Of a stretch of DNA of 64,000 nucleotides, positions 1-9,948 are shown piece by piece; position 1 is the first letter of the stretch; every line of letters starts with the position of its first letter. The notes beneath the pieces were generated by a model, which made no database searches, was not told the origin of the DNA, and saw only the letters and a program-made list of their open reading frames with translations. This DNA comes from Tetrapyrgos nigripes. Taxonomy: Eukaryota; Basidiomycota; Agaricomycetes; Agaricales; Campanellaceae. The stretch lies in assembly GCA_013368315.1 (NCBI GenBank), contig JAACJM010000010.1, forward strand, positions 434,001 to 498,000, read 5' to 3'. The translations under genes were made by a program, and so were the position numbers.

Positions 1-150
1 GCGGAATTGTCTTCTCAGAGCGCGTTTTTCTTCAGGATTTTGATCCGGGTCGTACTGAAGCACTGGGATGCAACGTGAGTTAGAATGGAGATCTAAACGC
101 GTTCCATATAGACAAATACCTGAAGGCTCGTCCATTTCTACGTCGGACAT
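1..150 (-). CDS. NSE4: NSE4-like Smc5/6 complex kleisin subunit (5' end only)
   Basis: Partial gene leaving the window at base 1. ATG is at 150-148. The first exon of 31 nt (150-120) ends with a GT donor, a 57-nt intron spans 119-63, and the second exon runs to base 1. The joined start reads MSDVEMDEPSV then LQYDPDQNPEEKRALRR. The YDPDQ-PEE(K/R)R block is the conserved N-terminal signature of Nse4/Rad62/EID, the kleisin that bridges the SMC heads of the Smc5/6 complex in DNA repair and replication-fork maintenance. Only about 31 residues are visible, so the C-terminal winged-helix domain cannot be checked. It diverges from the HLTF-type repair gene on its right, with a shared upstream region. 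Confidence 0.75.
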   Translation of the reverse strand, partial: MSDVEMDEPSGICLYGTRLDLHSNSRCIPVLQYDPDQNPEEKRALRRQFR

Positions 151-849
151 GATGGTTGGAACACTGAACGCGAGGAGAGAAAGAGTTGTTATTATTTGTT
201 GGGTACGCGTTGTTTGTCTCACTGACTCGGACAAACGCGTCAGTTTTTCTCGTCCACCATCACATGCCCAATGGTCTCCCATACATTTGGCGTAAGTCTC
301 GCCCTATTCACGTTTGACAGTCCCATCGGCTCATGAATCCATCAGTACAGCAAAAGTACACGCGCCAAATGCCATGGTCCACCACCGTGCAAGGTCTGTC
401 TTGCAAAGACTCGGTGTTGTAGAAACTGAACACGTCGTGTAGGGGACCTCTTTACCTCCAGGCACTCTTCGGTACGGTAGACTTGTCACGAACGAATATG
501 GTAGTGAAAACGTAGAGTGGAGGCACTGGTAAACTCCTAGTCTTCCCCTTCAACAGCAAAAGCTGACACTATCACCTAGGGGTTGCGTGACACCGGCCAT
601 CCTCGCTGAAATCTCTGGAGTGGAGACTATTCCTGGCTTCAGTGGGCTCAAGTGGGTTGCTATCTTTTCACAAACTCTCGTACATCTCACGAGTTGTCAA
701 TAAACAGATCTCAAGATCAGCAGAGAATCCGACGCGCCATCGCTGTGCGGCACGTTGATCCTGCAGACGTACCTGCCTCTGCCGGGAAGCCTGAGTTACC
801 CAAACTCAGTGCTGCACCTCCTGTCCAGACTCCGACGCGTGGAGTGGCA
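151..849. other. Intergenic region between NSE4 and HLTF-like gene; 5' end of the latter unresolved
   Basis: About 700 bp shared by two divergently oriented genes. No second gene is convincing. The frame of the HLTF-like protein stays open from about base 610, but it has no ATG before 850; the apparent start at 652 is GTG. A short ATG reading at 333 ends in a donor-like CAAG|GTCTGT near 393-399, so a small upstream coding or leader exon is possible but unproven. Confidence 0.5.
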
Positions 850-3800
850 ATGAGTCAAGTCTCAGCCTCCACCCACCAGAATAAAAGGAAAGCTCAAGAT
901 GATCGACCCTCGGCTTCAGGGAGCCATACACCCTCTGAAGTTATCGAGATAGGCGACGAGGATGACAACACCCCAGAGGAGGAAGCTAAAGATGAACTGT
1001 ATTGTGCTTTGAGGACTGATGTGGTTGGTTTGCAATACTATAGAGGTAATTTGATGGTCTTGGTTTGCTTGTGCTGATTTCTCATCGGAATTCTCTGTAG
1101 GACTCGTTGGAACGGGAGAACAAGTACTACTGCTCAGGCAGCCTGACAACCAGTACGACAGGTATGTTTTTTTTCTGTGTTTTTTTTTTTTCTGCGCGAG
1201 TATGGAGCATAGCCTTATACACTCATTCCCAGGAACGCCATACAGGTTCAAAACATTGGTGTGTCTTAGCTTACAATGGTCGTTGGCGCTCGCATACTCA
1301 TTGGTTCACGTAGGACGACAGCAGATTGGACATGTTCCCCGCAACGTCGCCGCCAAGTTGGCCCCTCTCATGGATCGGAAACTAGTTACTGTTGAGGGTG
1401 TAGTGCATGATGGAAATTGTACGATCTCTCTTCTTTCAAGACGTCTGCCTTCTGATCGTTATTCAAAGTGAGTGGGTCTGGGCGGAAGAGCCTTTACAAA
1501 CTGTCAATGTAAGCATGTCCTGTGGTATTCACTCTTTCTCCGTTTACTGATTTTCCTCAGGACAGTCAATATCTACGGGCCTTCGGACAAGAGGAACGTA
1601 CTCGAGCCATTATTGGTGTGGGCAACTCCAGGTCAACGTGGTTTTCCTCATACGACTGGTGCGTCATCGAGCCAGGCTCCTCGCTCAGGTATCCCAGCGT
1701 CACAGGCCATGCCTCCACCACCTCGGATTGCCGGATCTTCTCGCATGACTGCTGCCCAGATAGCCCAGCAGGAAGCAGCTCAGAAACAACGCGAGCAAGA
1801 ATACCAGAAAGCGAATGAACTGAGAGATATGCTGAAGGTCGATAATGATTCTGCCGAGTGTATTTAAAAAAATTGCTGAGAATTTTTCATGTTACAGACC
1901 CTGGAGAAGAAGGACGACGAAGAGCGTCGGAGTTCCCTTTTGGATACCGTGTGCTCCGTGGAAGATGTGCTGAGTCTTCCCGAGTATCCTTCTCCTCCTG
2001 GCATCCAGGCCGGTAACCTCAAAGTTGACTTACTCAAGCATCAGGTTCATTCAACTCTAGACAGTTCACTCGTTCTTGACTGATTTCATCATTCACAGAA
2101 ACAAGGTCTCAAATGGTGTGTCGATAGGGAATATCCTAAACTTCCGACCAAAGAGACCGATAAACCAGTCCAATTCTGGCAATTGAAGGCCAAACCAGAT
2201 GGTCAAAAGTACTACTTTAACAGTACGTTGAGATATGTCTTGGTGACTGCAAATACTGACACGTTTAAAGTGGCCACGAAGACTCCTCAAGCAACCGCCC
2301 CTCCACTCGGTAGAGGTGCAGTCGTTGCAGACGCCATGGTATGCACTGACGCTTAGATTTGCAACGATCTCGCTCATTAAATGTTTTCAGGGTTTGGGAA
2401 AAACACTGACTATGTTGGCACTCATACTTGCCACTAAGAGCGATGTCCCGGCCAACATTTCTAACGCTACTCTTGGTAAGGGTTCATATATTTTACGCAT
2501 AGACAATTCCTGAATTGAAATCCGGCAGTTGTTGTCCCCTTGTCTGTTCTGTCTAATTGGGAAAAACAAATTCAGGATCACTTTGTCAAAGGTTCGACCT
2601 TTTATTACTCTTACGGGCGTCTTGTTTGAAACTTTGACTCCAGGTTCTTTGACATTCTGCATTTATTACGGCAATAATCGATCCCAGCTGAGCGCTTCGG
2701 ACCTAGCCAAGTATGATGTGGTCTTCACCACCTACCAGACCGTGACCGGGGAGCATGCTGACGACGTGAACGGCAACGCTAAGAAAAAGAAGAAAATGGA
2801 GCGCGCTCTCTTCGAAGTCAAATGGAAACGTGTGATTCTAGACGAGGGACATACTATCAGGAATCCCAAGACCAGTAAGTCAGGAGCTCCTTTTGAAGGT
2901 GATTGCTGCTCAAAGATCGCCCTTGTAGAAATGACCAAAGCAGCGTGCGCTTTACCTGCTGAAAGACGTTGGGTTATTACCGGCACGCCTATTGTATGTG
3001 TTTTGAGATATTCTGACGATTTGGGCTGACTGCGGTTATTAGATTAACACCGTTCGGGTTTGTCTGCTTCTTTCTCTCATGGTGATTTACGCTCACTCAG
3101 AAAAAAAAAATAGGATCTTGGCTCAATCCTGACATTCCTCCGCATATGCAGCCCACTAGACAACCCTGACTTTTTCAATCGCCTTTTGCTACGGTGCGTC
3201 GTGATCGTGTTTCCATGCTCCTACTGGACCTCACTGTCATACCTTGTTCTTGATTTCTTCGAACAGTCCTCTCAAGAACGGCGATGTTACCGGAGTTCAG
3301 CTTCTTAGAGCGCTAATGAACGAAATTTGCATTCGTCGAACGAAAGAGGTGAGCCATTTCCCGACTTCATTTTACAGTGCTAACATACAATATACCTCAC
3401 AGATGAAGGACAGCACGGGCAATCCCTTGGTGCCTCTTCCTCCTGTATGTTGCTGTTCTCTGCGTAGCCCTACTTTTTGCTTATCTTGTGGTCAAGGTCG
3501 ACATGACGCTGGTCCCTGTAGCGCTCAGCGAAGAAGCAAGGGTAAGCAACTGCTGCTCTTCTATGGATTTTGTTTTTACTTCATTTGGGCATAGACACTG
3601 TATGAGCGAGTCGCAGATCTTAGCTCGGAGAGGTTCCAGAATCTGTTGAAGACCAATAACAGAGCCCTGGTAAGCCAGATACTTTGCCCTTAGTAATTCT
3701 CGCTGATTTGGGTCTAGATCCAGTCGAATGCACTGGCACTGCTTACTCGCCTCCGACAACTTGCTCTTCATCCTGGATTGCTTCCTCCAAACTACTTGGA

Positions 3801-5660
3801 ACAACTGGGTGATAATGATACTCCAGAAGCAGAAGCCCCCACGATTACTCCAGAAATCAAAGAGAAATTACAAGACCGTCTCGCTCAGTTCATAGAAGAT
3901 TGCGAGGAATGTTCTATATGTCTTGGACTCCCTACAGACCCCAAGATCACCAGATGCTTCCACGTATACTGTTGCGAGTGGTATGTGCACATTCGAGTTC
4001 TTAAGTTTGTGTTGTTTACTTTGATTGTCTAGCATCCAGCAAGCTCTCGCTAAAGATCCGAGGTGCCCAATGGTAGGCAGATTGTTCTCATACCTCAGTG
4101 CAAGGCCTCATTCGCCCATTAGGATCGACGCTCATTGTCTATCAATAATCTGGTTGACCCGCGACCGCCTCACGAGTTGACGCAGTTCCACACGGATACA
4201 AATGCCGAAGAAAATACCAGCACCATGCCTTCAGCCAAAATAGAGCACCTCATCAAGCTCTTGAACCATACGCCGGGAGGCGAGAAAAGCCTCGTCTTTT
4301 CTCAGTTCACAGTTAGTGTGTTTCTTAACCCGCTAAACTCATGCTGACGTTTCTGCCACAGAGCTTCTTGGACAAGGTATGCATATATGTAATGAACTTG
4401 TGCAGTGGCCTCACTTGCCTATTCTTGCAGATAGCACAGGCTTTGGATGAAGCTGGGTAGGTGTTTACGTGGCTTATTCGTAATCCTTTCCTTATTTCCT
4501 TCCCAGTATCCCTTACGTGCGGTTTGACGGTCAAATGTCGGCTCAGAAACGTCAGGCAGCGATCGCCCGATTCTCTGTCCCTCTCCAGCAAGACAAACGT
4601 CCTCAGGCATCTCAGGCCTCCTCAGTAAGCCAGACGAGCCGGGCACGCAAGGCTTCCAAGAGAATTGTCATTGACGAGGAAGATGGAGAAGGCGGTGACG
4701 ACGGTGACGATTATATTGCAGGCTCAGATTCAGACTTTGATATTGATAACGACAAGACGAAGAGCCGGGGAAAGGCTAAAGGGAAGGGAAATCAGAAGAA
4801 CGTTACTGCATTCGATTTGGAAGACGACGACGATTTTGGCTTCATTTCGTCCAGCAGCCAGGAGAACCCAGCAGTCATGCTTATCTCTCTGAAAGCCGTA
4901 CGGTCAAAAATTTCTCGCTTTCAACAACTTATTGATTGAGGATGCTTTAGGGGGCTCTGGGTTTGAACCTGACAGGTAGGTTTCGACAGTCTGTTATTTT
5001 CTTCTATCCGCTCACTTCTGTGAACTAAGTGGCGAACAATGTGTTCCTGTGAGTTCCATGCCTTCATCTTGACCGCAGGACTGAACTGATGCATGTTCAC
5101 AGCATGGACCCGTGCGTAGCTATCTCTCTTCACTGAATTCTGACGACTAAACAGCTGTGGTATGCGATTCTAGTTGGTGGCAGGTCAGTGGCAGTGAAAT
5201 AATTCCAAGTTCTTTTCTGACTTTGTTTGCAGGAAGGAATAGAGAGTCAAGCTATTGATCGCGTGAATAGAATAGGCCAGACCAAGCCTGTGCACGTATA
5301 CCAGCTTATCTCTGAGAACACTGTCGAGGCCAAGGTACCCGCGAGGTGTTTCTTCTATCGTGTATCTTTTAACCAGGAAATTTTTATAGGTGCTCGAGAT
5401 ACAGGATCGCAAGAAGAAGTTAATTGCAGAGGTGTGTCTTTCTTCCTTCATGCTATCCAAGGTGATGGGGTCATCGTTAACGCATGTGCATGACAGGCAT
5501 TCGCTGGTAAAGGTCAAGCGCAAACGGTGACTCAGAAACGTGAGGCAAGGATGCAAGGTAAGCTTACTGGCTTCAGTGATTCGGGCAGGCGTTAATGACT
5601 CGCCCCTCTGTAGAACTCACTGAACTGCTTGGGAGCAGACGCCAACAGGCTCAAGCATGA
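850..5660 (+). CDS. HLTF: HIRAN-SNF2-RING DNA translocase/ubiquitin ligase, HLTF (SMARCA3)/Rad5 class
   Basis: Multi-exon gene with about twenty short introns. Domains in order: a HIRAN domain (LRTDVVGLQYYRG, then a GHVPRNVAAKLAPLMDRKLVTVEG-type block split by introns), which in HLTF binds 3' single-stranded DNA ends; SNF2 ATPase with Walker A MGLGKT at about 2385-2410, DEGH at about 2840-2850 and WVITGTP; a C3HC4 RING (CSICLGLPTDPKITRC) inserted between the helicase lobes at about 3905-4070; and helicase C-terminal motifs VFSQFT, FDGQMS and AIDRVNRIGQ. This order matches HLTF/Rad5, which polyubiquitinates PCNA and remodels stalled forks. An acidic, Lys/Ser-rich insertion of roughly 110 residues (about 4590-4880) separates helicase motifs in the second lobe. 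The stop TGA is at 5658-5660. ATG 850 is the first in-frame ATG; an extra 5' exon is possible. Confidence 0.9.
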
Positions 5661-5744
5661 ATGTCCCATTCCGTTGATGATGGCGTTTTCTTTCTTTTCG
5701 TATACATAGTCATCATTACTGTAAGGAAGTTTAAATAATACATA

Positions 5745-5800
5745 TGATCATCGATTATCAATAGGTCGAGTCATTTCTGTCGAGTATAAAAACTGAAGAT
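5745..5800 (+). promoter_or_regulatory. Core promoter of first GNAT gene (TATA box)
   Basis: TATAAA lies at 5785-5790, 72 bp before the ATG, preceded by GTCGAGTCATTTCTGTCGAG. The same block recurs almost unchanged before the second GNAT copy, so the promoter was duplicated with the gene. Confidence 0.6.
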
Positions 5801-5861
5801 CGGCCTTGGACAGTAAAAAGGCTCGAGCCCAGACAGTAAAAAGTTTGCCAAAGCTCCCTTC

Positions 5862-6470
5862 ATGGACCTTGCTTCACTCAAACTCAAGTCCCGTACAGGA
5901 CGCATCATTCTTGTCCGTCCCACTGAAGCACACGATGAAGCCATTCGGGAGCTGCGAACTCATCCCACCATTCGCCAGTATCTTCGATTCCTTCCCGAAA
6001 CGATCACGACAGAAGAGGTGCGAAAGATTAGGGAAGATCGAGCTGACGACAACACTCGCCTCGACTTCAGTGTACACCTAGTGGATGACTCGGGATCTGT
6101 GGGGGATTTCGTCGGAGGCACGGGGTTACTCAACACTGACGAAGTAAATAATCACACTGATGTAGGGATTTGGTTGTCACCAAACGTACATCGAGGAGGA
6201 ATTGGGACAGATAGCCTTTACACGCTGTTGTCGTACGCCTTTGACGAAAGAGGTTTCCATAAAGTTATCTTTGAAACCGGGGCAGATAACTTGAATATGC
6301 GGGGATGGTTGGAGAAGGTAGCGGGAGTGACGATAGAGGGAACTTTCCGAGAACTGTGGAGAGATCTGATCAATGGGGGTTACAGTGACGCGGTGAGTTA
6401 TGGCATATTGGAAGACCAGTGGAGGGGTCAAGTGAAGGGAAAACTGGAAAAAAGACTCGGACTGTTGTAG
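5862..6470 (+). CDS. GNAT N-acetyltransferase (RimJ/RimL-like), copy 1
   Basis: Intronless 202-residue protein, unlike its intron-rich neighbours. It has the RimJ/RimL-type GNAT layout: an opening strand GRIILVRPTEAHDEA, a central strand with GTGLLN, the acetyl-CoA-binding turn VHRGGIGTDSLYTLL (an H-x-x-G-x-G version of the usual Q/R-x-x-G-x-G/A motif, about residues 112-125), then AFDERGFHKVIFETGADNL, which matches the motif B region where such enzymes carry (N)xxSxxV-like contacts. The likely reaction is acetyl transfer from acetyl-CoA to an amine or N-terminus; the substrate cannot be read from sequence. ATG 5862 lies 72 bp downstream of a TATA box. Copy 2 follows after 219 bp. Confidence 0.8.
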   Translation: MDLASLKLKSRTGRIILVRPTEAHDEAIRELRTHPTIRQYLRFLPETITTEEVRKIREDRADDNTRLDFSVHLVDDSGSVGDFVGGTGLLNTDEVNNHTDVGIWLSPNVHRGGIGTDSLYTLLSYAFDERGFHKVIFETGADNLNMRGWLEKVAGVTIEGTFRELWRDLINGGYSDAVSYGILEDQWRGQVKGKLEKRLGLL

Positions 6471-6616
6471 CCTTCAACACCATGTAGATGCTCATTAGAC
6501 CCGAACCACTCTTACTTTAATGAAAGATCGATTGATCAAAATCGTTGGTTGATGAGCTATACCAAGCACGCTTATTACATTATTACTGCAAGGAGTTTTA
6601 TGTACTTAACCAATAT

Positions 6617-6665
6617 GATCATCGATTATGGTCGAGTCATTTCTGTCGAGTATAAAAGTGAAGAG
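6617..6665 (+). promoter_or_regulatory. Core promoter of second GNAT gene (duplicated TATA box)
   Basis: TATAAA at 6651-6656, 34 bp before the ATG, preceded by the same GTCGAGTCATTTCTGTCGAG block as in copy 1. The spacing to the ATG is 38 bp shorter than in copy 1 because the leader differs. Confidence 0.55.
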
Positions 6666-6689
6666 GCTCGGCCCGAACAGTAAAAAGGC

Positions 6690-7298
6690 ATGGACCTTGC
6701 TTCACTCAAACTCAAGTCCCGTACAGGACGCATCATTCTTGTCCGTCCCACTGAAGCGCACGATGAAGCCGTCCTGGGGCTGCGAACTCATCCCATCACT
6801 CGCCAATATCTTCGATTCTTTCCCGAAACGCTCACGACAGAAGAGGTGCGAAAGATCAGGGAAGGTCGAGCTGACAACAACACTTGCCTCGACTTCCATG
6901 CACACCTAATGGATGACTCGGGATCTGTGGGGGATTTCGTTGGAAGCACGGGGTTATTCAACATTGACGAAGAAAACAATCACACTGATATGGGGATTTT
7001 GTTGTCACCAAACGTACATCGAGGAGGAATTGGGACAGATATCCTTTACACGCTGTTGTCGTACGCCTTTGACGAAAGAGGTTTCTATAAAGTTATCTTT
7101 GAAACCGGAGTAGATAACTTGAATATGCGGGGATGGTTGGAGAAGGTAGCGGGAGCGACGATAGAGGGAACGTTGCGAGGATTTTGGAGAGACCTGATCA
7201 ATGGGGGTTATAGTGATGTGCTGAGTTATAGCATATTGGAAGACCAGTGGAGGGATGAAGTGAAAGGAAAACTGGAAAAAAGACTCGGACTGTTGTAA
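6690..7298 (+). CDS. GNAT N-acetyltransferase (RimJ/RimL-like), copy 2
   Basis: Tandem paralogue of the preceding gene, also intronless and 202 residues. The acetyl-CoA turn VHRGGIGTDILYTLL and the C-terminal EDQWR..VKGKLEKRLGLL are retained. Replacements cluster in the substrate-facing parts (for example IRE to VLG near residue 28, DFSVHLV to DFHAHLM near 69, GIW to GIL near 103), while the CoA-binding segment is nearly unchanged. That pattern fits altered substrate preference after duplication, but it is only an inference. No frameshift or stop interrupts it. Confidence 0.8.
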   Translation: MDLASLKLKSRTGRIILVRPTEAHDEAVLGLRTHPITRQYLRFFPETLTTEEVRKIREGRADNNTCLDFHAHLMDDSGSVGDFVGSTGLFNIDEENNHTDMGILLSPNVHRGGIGTDILYTLLSYAFDERGFYKVIFETGVDNLNMRGWLEKVAGATIEGTLRGFWRDLINGGYSDVLSYSILEDQWRDEVKGKLEKRLGLL

Positions 7299-7390
7299 CC
7301 TTCACCATGTAGATGCTCATTCTGGCTGCTGATGGAATATTATACAATGACAACACGGTTGTCATTCGTCCAAAGCTAGTATACAATATG

Positions 7391-8229
7391 CTAAGTGTCC
7401 TTCTGCAAAGCTTTATGTGCTGATCTAAGTCGGACATGAGTACGACAGCTCTTTACTGCAAGATAATCACTTACCGCAGTCAAGTAAGATTCTGCGACAG
7501 TACGAGCCCGAGCGTTCAGACTGAGTTTCATCTCGCTAATTTCCTTGTCTACTTCCTCCATGAATCTGAAAGAGGGATATGAGGTCGTGTAAAGAGTTGA
7601 TCGAAAATGGAAGCTCACTGTATAATGAAATCAACAATCTTGTGTTTCAACATCGTCTCTGAATGAGTATTTGTGATTAGGAAGGAGATGTCGTAGCCCT
7701 GTTTATGAGGTGAATATTATGATCATAGATGATTGGGATGTGAGGACTGACTTGTACAGGTTTCCGCCGTAGTACGATGAAACTCTCCGCTCTCTGCATC
7801 ATGAACCGGGTGAACTTATGGCATAGTATCCGTTCAATCTCGTCGGCTTGCTTTATCCTTATACTGAGACGAATGGAATTGATGGATGGTTCGATGAGGA
7901 CGCGCTCGTTTTCGTTACGCGAGATGATCAGTGGATTAAGGAGGACTTCTTTCGACCCTCTGATTTCGATGTGTTAGAAACAGCTAAATGGATTGAATGG
8001 ATAGAAGCTTGCCTGGTTTCCACCTCTGGCTTGTTGTGTCGCTCAACGACCTACTTGGATTTAGTAATGAGCGCATATTCTGAGGTGCACGAGCCTACCT
8101 GGGATGAGAAATTCTCCAAAGTGAGGGCGGCGGTTAAGGTAGACCTAACAGCAGCGAGATAAGGTCTAAGAACATTGGACTGGGGCTGATGAGGATAAAA
8201 ACAAAAGGAATGGACAAGCGACTTACCAT
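7391..8229 (-). CDS. ARPC4: Actin-related protein 2/3 complex subunit 4 (p20)
   Basis: About 170 residues, the same size as human ARPC4. The joined product begins [20 protein letters not shown] and carries [91 protein letters not shown] and [17 protein letters not shown], a collinear match to ARPC4. With ARPC2 it forms the structural core of the Arp2/3 complex that nucleates branched actin. The ATG (8229-8227) is immediately followed by a GT donor, so the start codon ends the first exon. The intron at 8012-7960 is GC-AG. The last exon codes only KDT and stops at 7391. It is divergent from the FKBP gene, 108 bp apart. Confidence 0.93.
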
Positions 8230-8337
8230 GATGGAGGATATGGGAGGCTTTTCGGAGTTTGAAATCCGCAGACGCGTCTGTCTGCGCATGCGTTAAGTAA
8301 CTTTTTTTCAACCTCTTCTCAACATCTTCTTTCAAAA

Positions 8338-9758
8338 ATGACTGCCGTAGCTGCGTGGTAAGTACATTTATTTTGCTCTTCTACTGCGCTCATTGCCCTC
8401 TAGGAGTCAGGATTTGACTGCTGGGAAAACCGTCACAATTACCCCACCGGCCGACATCAAAATCACGAACATCGCGCTCGGTTCTGAAATTGCGGACAAA
8501 GATGGGAGGACTACCGTCAAAATGACCTACCCCAAACTTCCCGCACCCGATGACGAGGATGAAGAAGGTGTCGAGACCGTGACTGCTACTATTGGCTCCC
8601 TGACGCCTGGCAAGGTCAGAATTATATGTTTCCCTACCGTCCCCCTTTGTTCACACTCTTCCTCAACTCAGATTGAGCATTTAACCACAGATCTATTCCT
8701 TTTTGAAGATACTATCTATCAATTTGAGCTTGTAGGCAAAAAGTTGGCTTGCTTTTTTTTTCTCCTCCTCCAAGAACGCTCACGTGATATTTTTGCAGTA
8801 CTATCTGCTTGGCTGGCTACTACGTCGGTGAGGCTCGTTTCTCTTTTAAAACGCGTATTTCCTGACTGAAAATGCATTTTATAGACCAAAATGCTGATCA
8901 ACCTCCTGGTGGATTCGGCGAGTTTGGCTCAGATATGGATTCTGAGGATGAACACGATCTGCGTTTTGTCAGCTCTGACGTCGAGATTGACCCTGACGAG
9001 CTTGATGATACTGACACGAGGTGAGCTGGCTTCGTTGAGGATGGTTGTATATCGTTAACATATCACTTCCAGCCGTTTTGAAGAGGTAGAAGAAGGGGAA
9101 AAGGCCAAAGCAGAGAAACCTCAATCAAAAAAGCGACCTCGTGATTCCGCGGGTGAAGATGGCAAGCCTGCTACCAAGGCCGAGAAGAAGAGCAAAAAGC
9201 AAAAGACGGAGAAAGCCGAAGGCGAGGCGAAGAAGGAAAAGGGAGAGAAAAAGAAGGAACAGGAAGGAGCTGAAAAGCAGTTGGCCGGTGGTCTTAAAAT
9301 CAAAGATTCAAAAGTCGGAACTGGACCGATGGCCAAAAAGGGTCAAGATATCTCGATGAGATATATCGGAAAATTGCAAAACGGCAAAACTTTTGACTCG
9401 AATACCAAGGGTAAACCGGTAAGTTGAACACTTGTCTCTTTCAATGGAATGTATTTCAACAGGTATCCTAGTTCAAGTTCCGCTTGGGTGCTGGTGAAGT
9501 CATTAAAGGTGCGAATGCCTTTGTGTAGAATCAATATCATTTACTCATTGGTATCATAGGATGGGATGAAGGCATCGTTGGTATGCAGGCTGGCGGAGAA
9601 CGGGTCCTTACTGTGCCGCCAGCAATGGGCTACGGCAAGCGAGGAAGTGGTCCCATTCCTTCAAACGCAACTCTCATCTTTGGTCAGTAGTTGTTCTCAT
9701 ACCATGCTGTTTTGCTCATCGGTCTATTTCAGAGGTGAAATGTATCGAAATCAAGTAA
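8338..9758 (+). CDS. FPR4: Nucleolar FKBP-type peptidyl-prolyl cis-trans isomerase (Fpr3/Fpr4 class)
   Basis: ATG 8338 opens a 20-nt first exon. The N-terminal nucleoplasmin-like half includes [19 protein letters not shown] and, after an intron, [10 protein letters not shown]; an acidic tract follows ([22 protein letters not shown]), then a Lys/Glu-rich nuclear/nucleolar segment (about 9080-9280). The C-terminal FKBP domain shows [72 protein letters not shown] and [19 protein letters not shown] and W of the FK506/proline pocket are present, so it should be catalytically active. Fpr3/4 act as histone chaperones and proline isomerases on histone tails. The stop TAA is at 9756-9758. Confidence 0.92.
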
Positions 9759-9948
9759 ATCGAGTTTATACCACACCAAAAGTACCGATTTACCCGGTAC
9801 ATCTGCCTAATATCTATATGTTCTGGAAGAGACCATCTTTGCTCCTCCGTTTGCGGGTAAATTAAGAAGTCCGGATACGACAACGTTGAGTAAAGAGTAG
9901 AACTAGTAAACAATATGTACATCGGTAGATATGTAACCAATCTATCCT

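Larger units (their letters stand above)
5742..7310 (+). repeat. Direct tandem duplication containing two GNAT genes and their promoters
   Basis: Bases about 5745-6490 and 6617-7315 align along their whole length: the ATGATCATCGATTAT promoter block, the TATA box, the 609-bp coding sequence, and the CCTTCA...CCATGTAGATGCTCATT trailer. The offset between corresponding start codons is 828 bp. The two proteins differ at about 31 of 202 positions (about 85% identical) with no gap. Both frames are open, so the copies diverged by substitution only. Confidence 0.9.

Noticed and set aside
652..849. Apparent in-frame N-terminal extension of the HLTF-like protein starting at 652
   Set aside because: The codon at 652 is GTG, not ATG. 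The first in-frame ATG is 850, which leaves a normal-length leader before the HIRAN domain. An extra 5' exon remains possible but is not shown.
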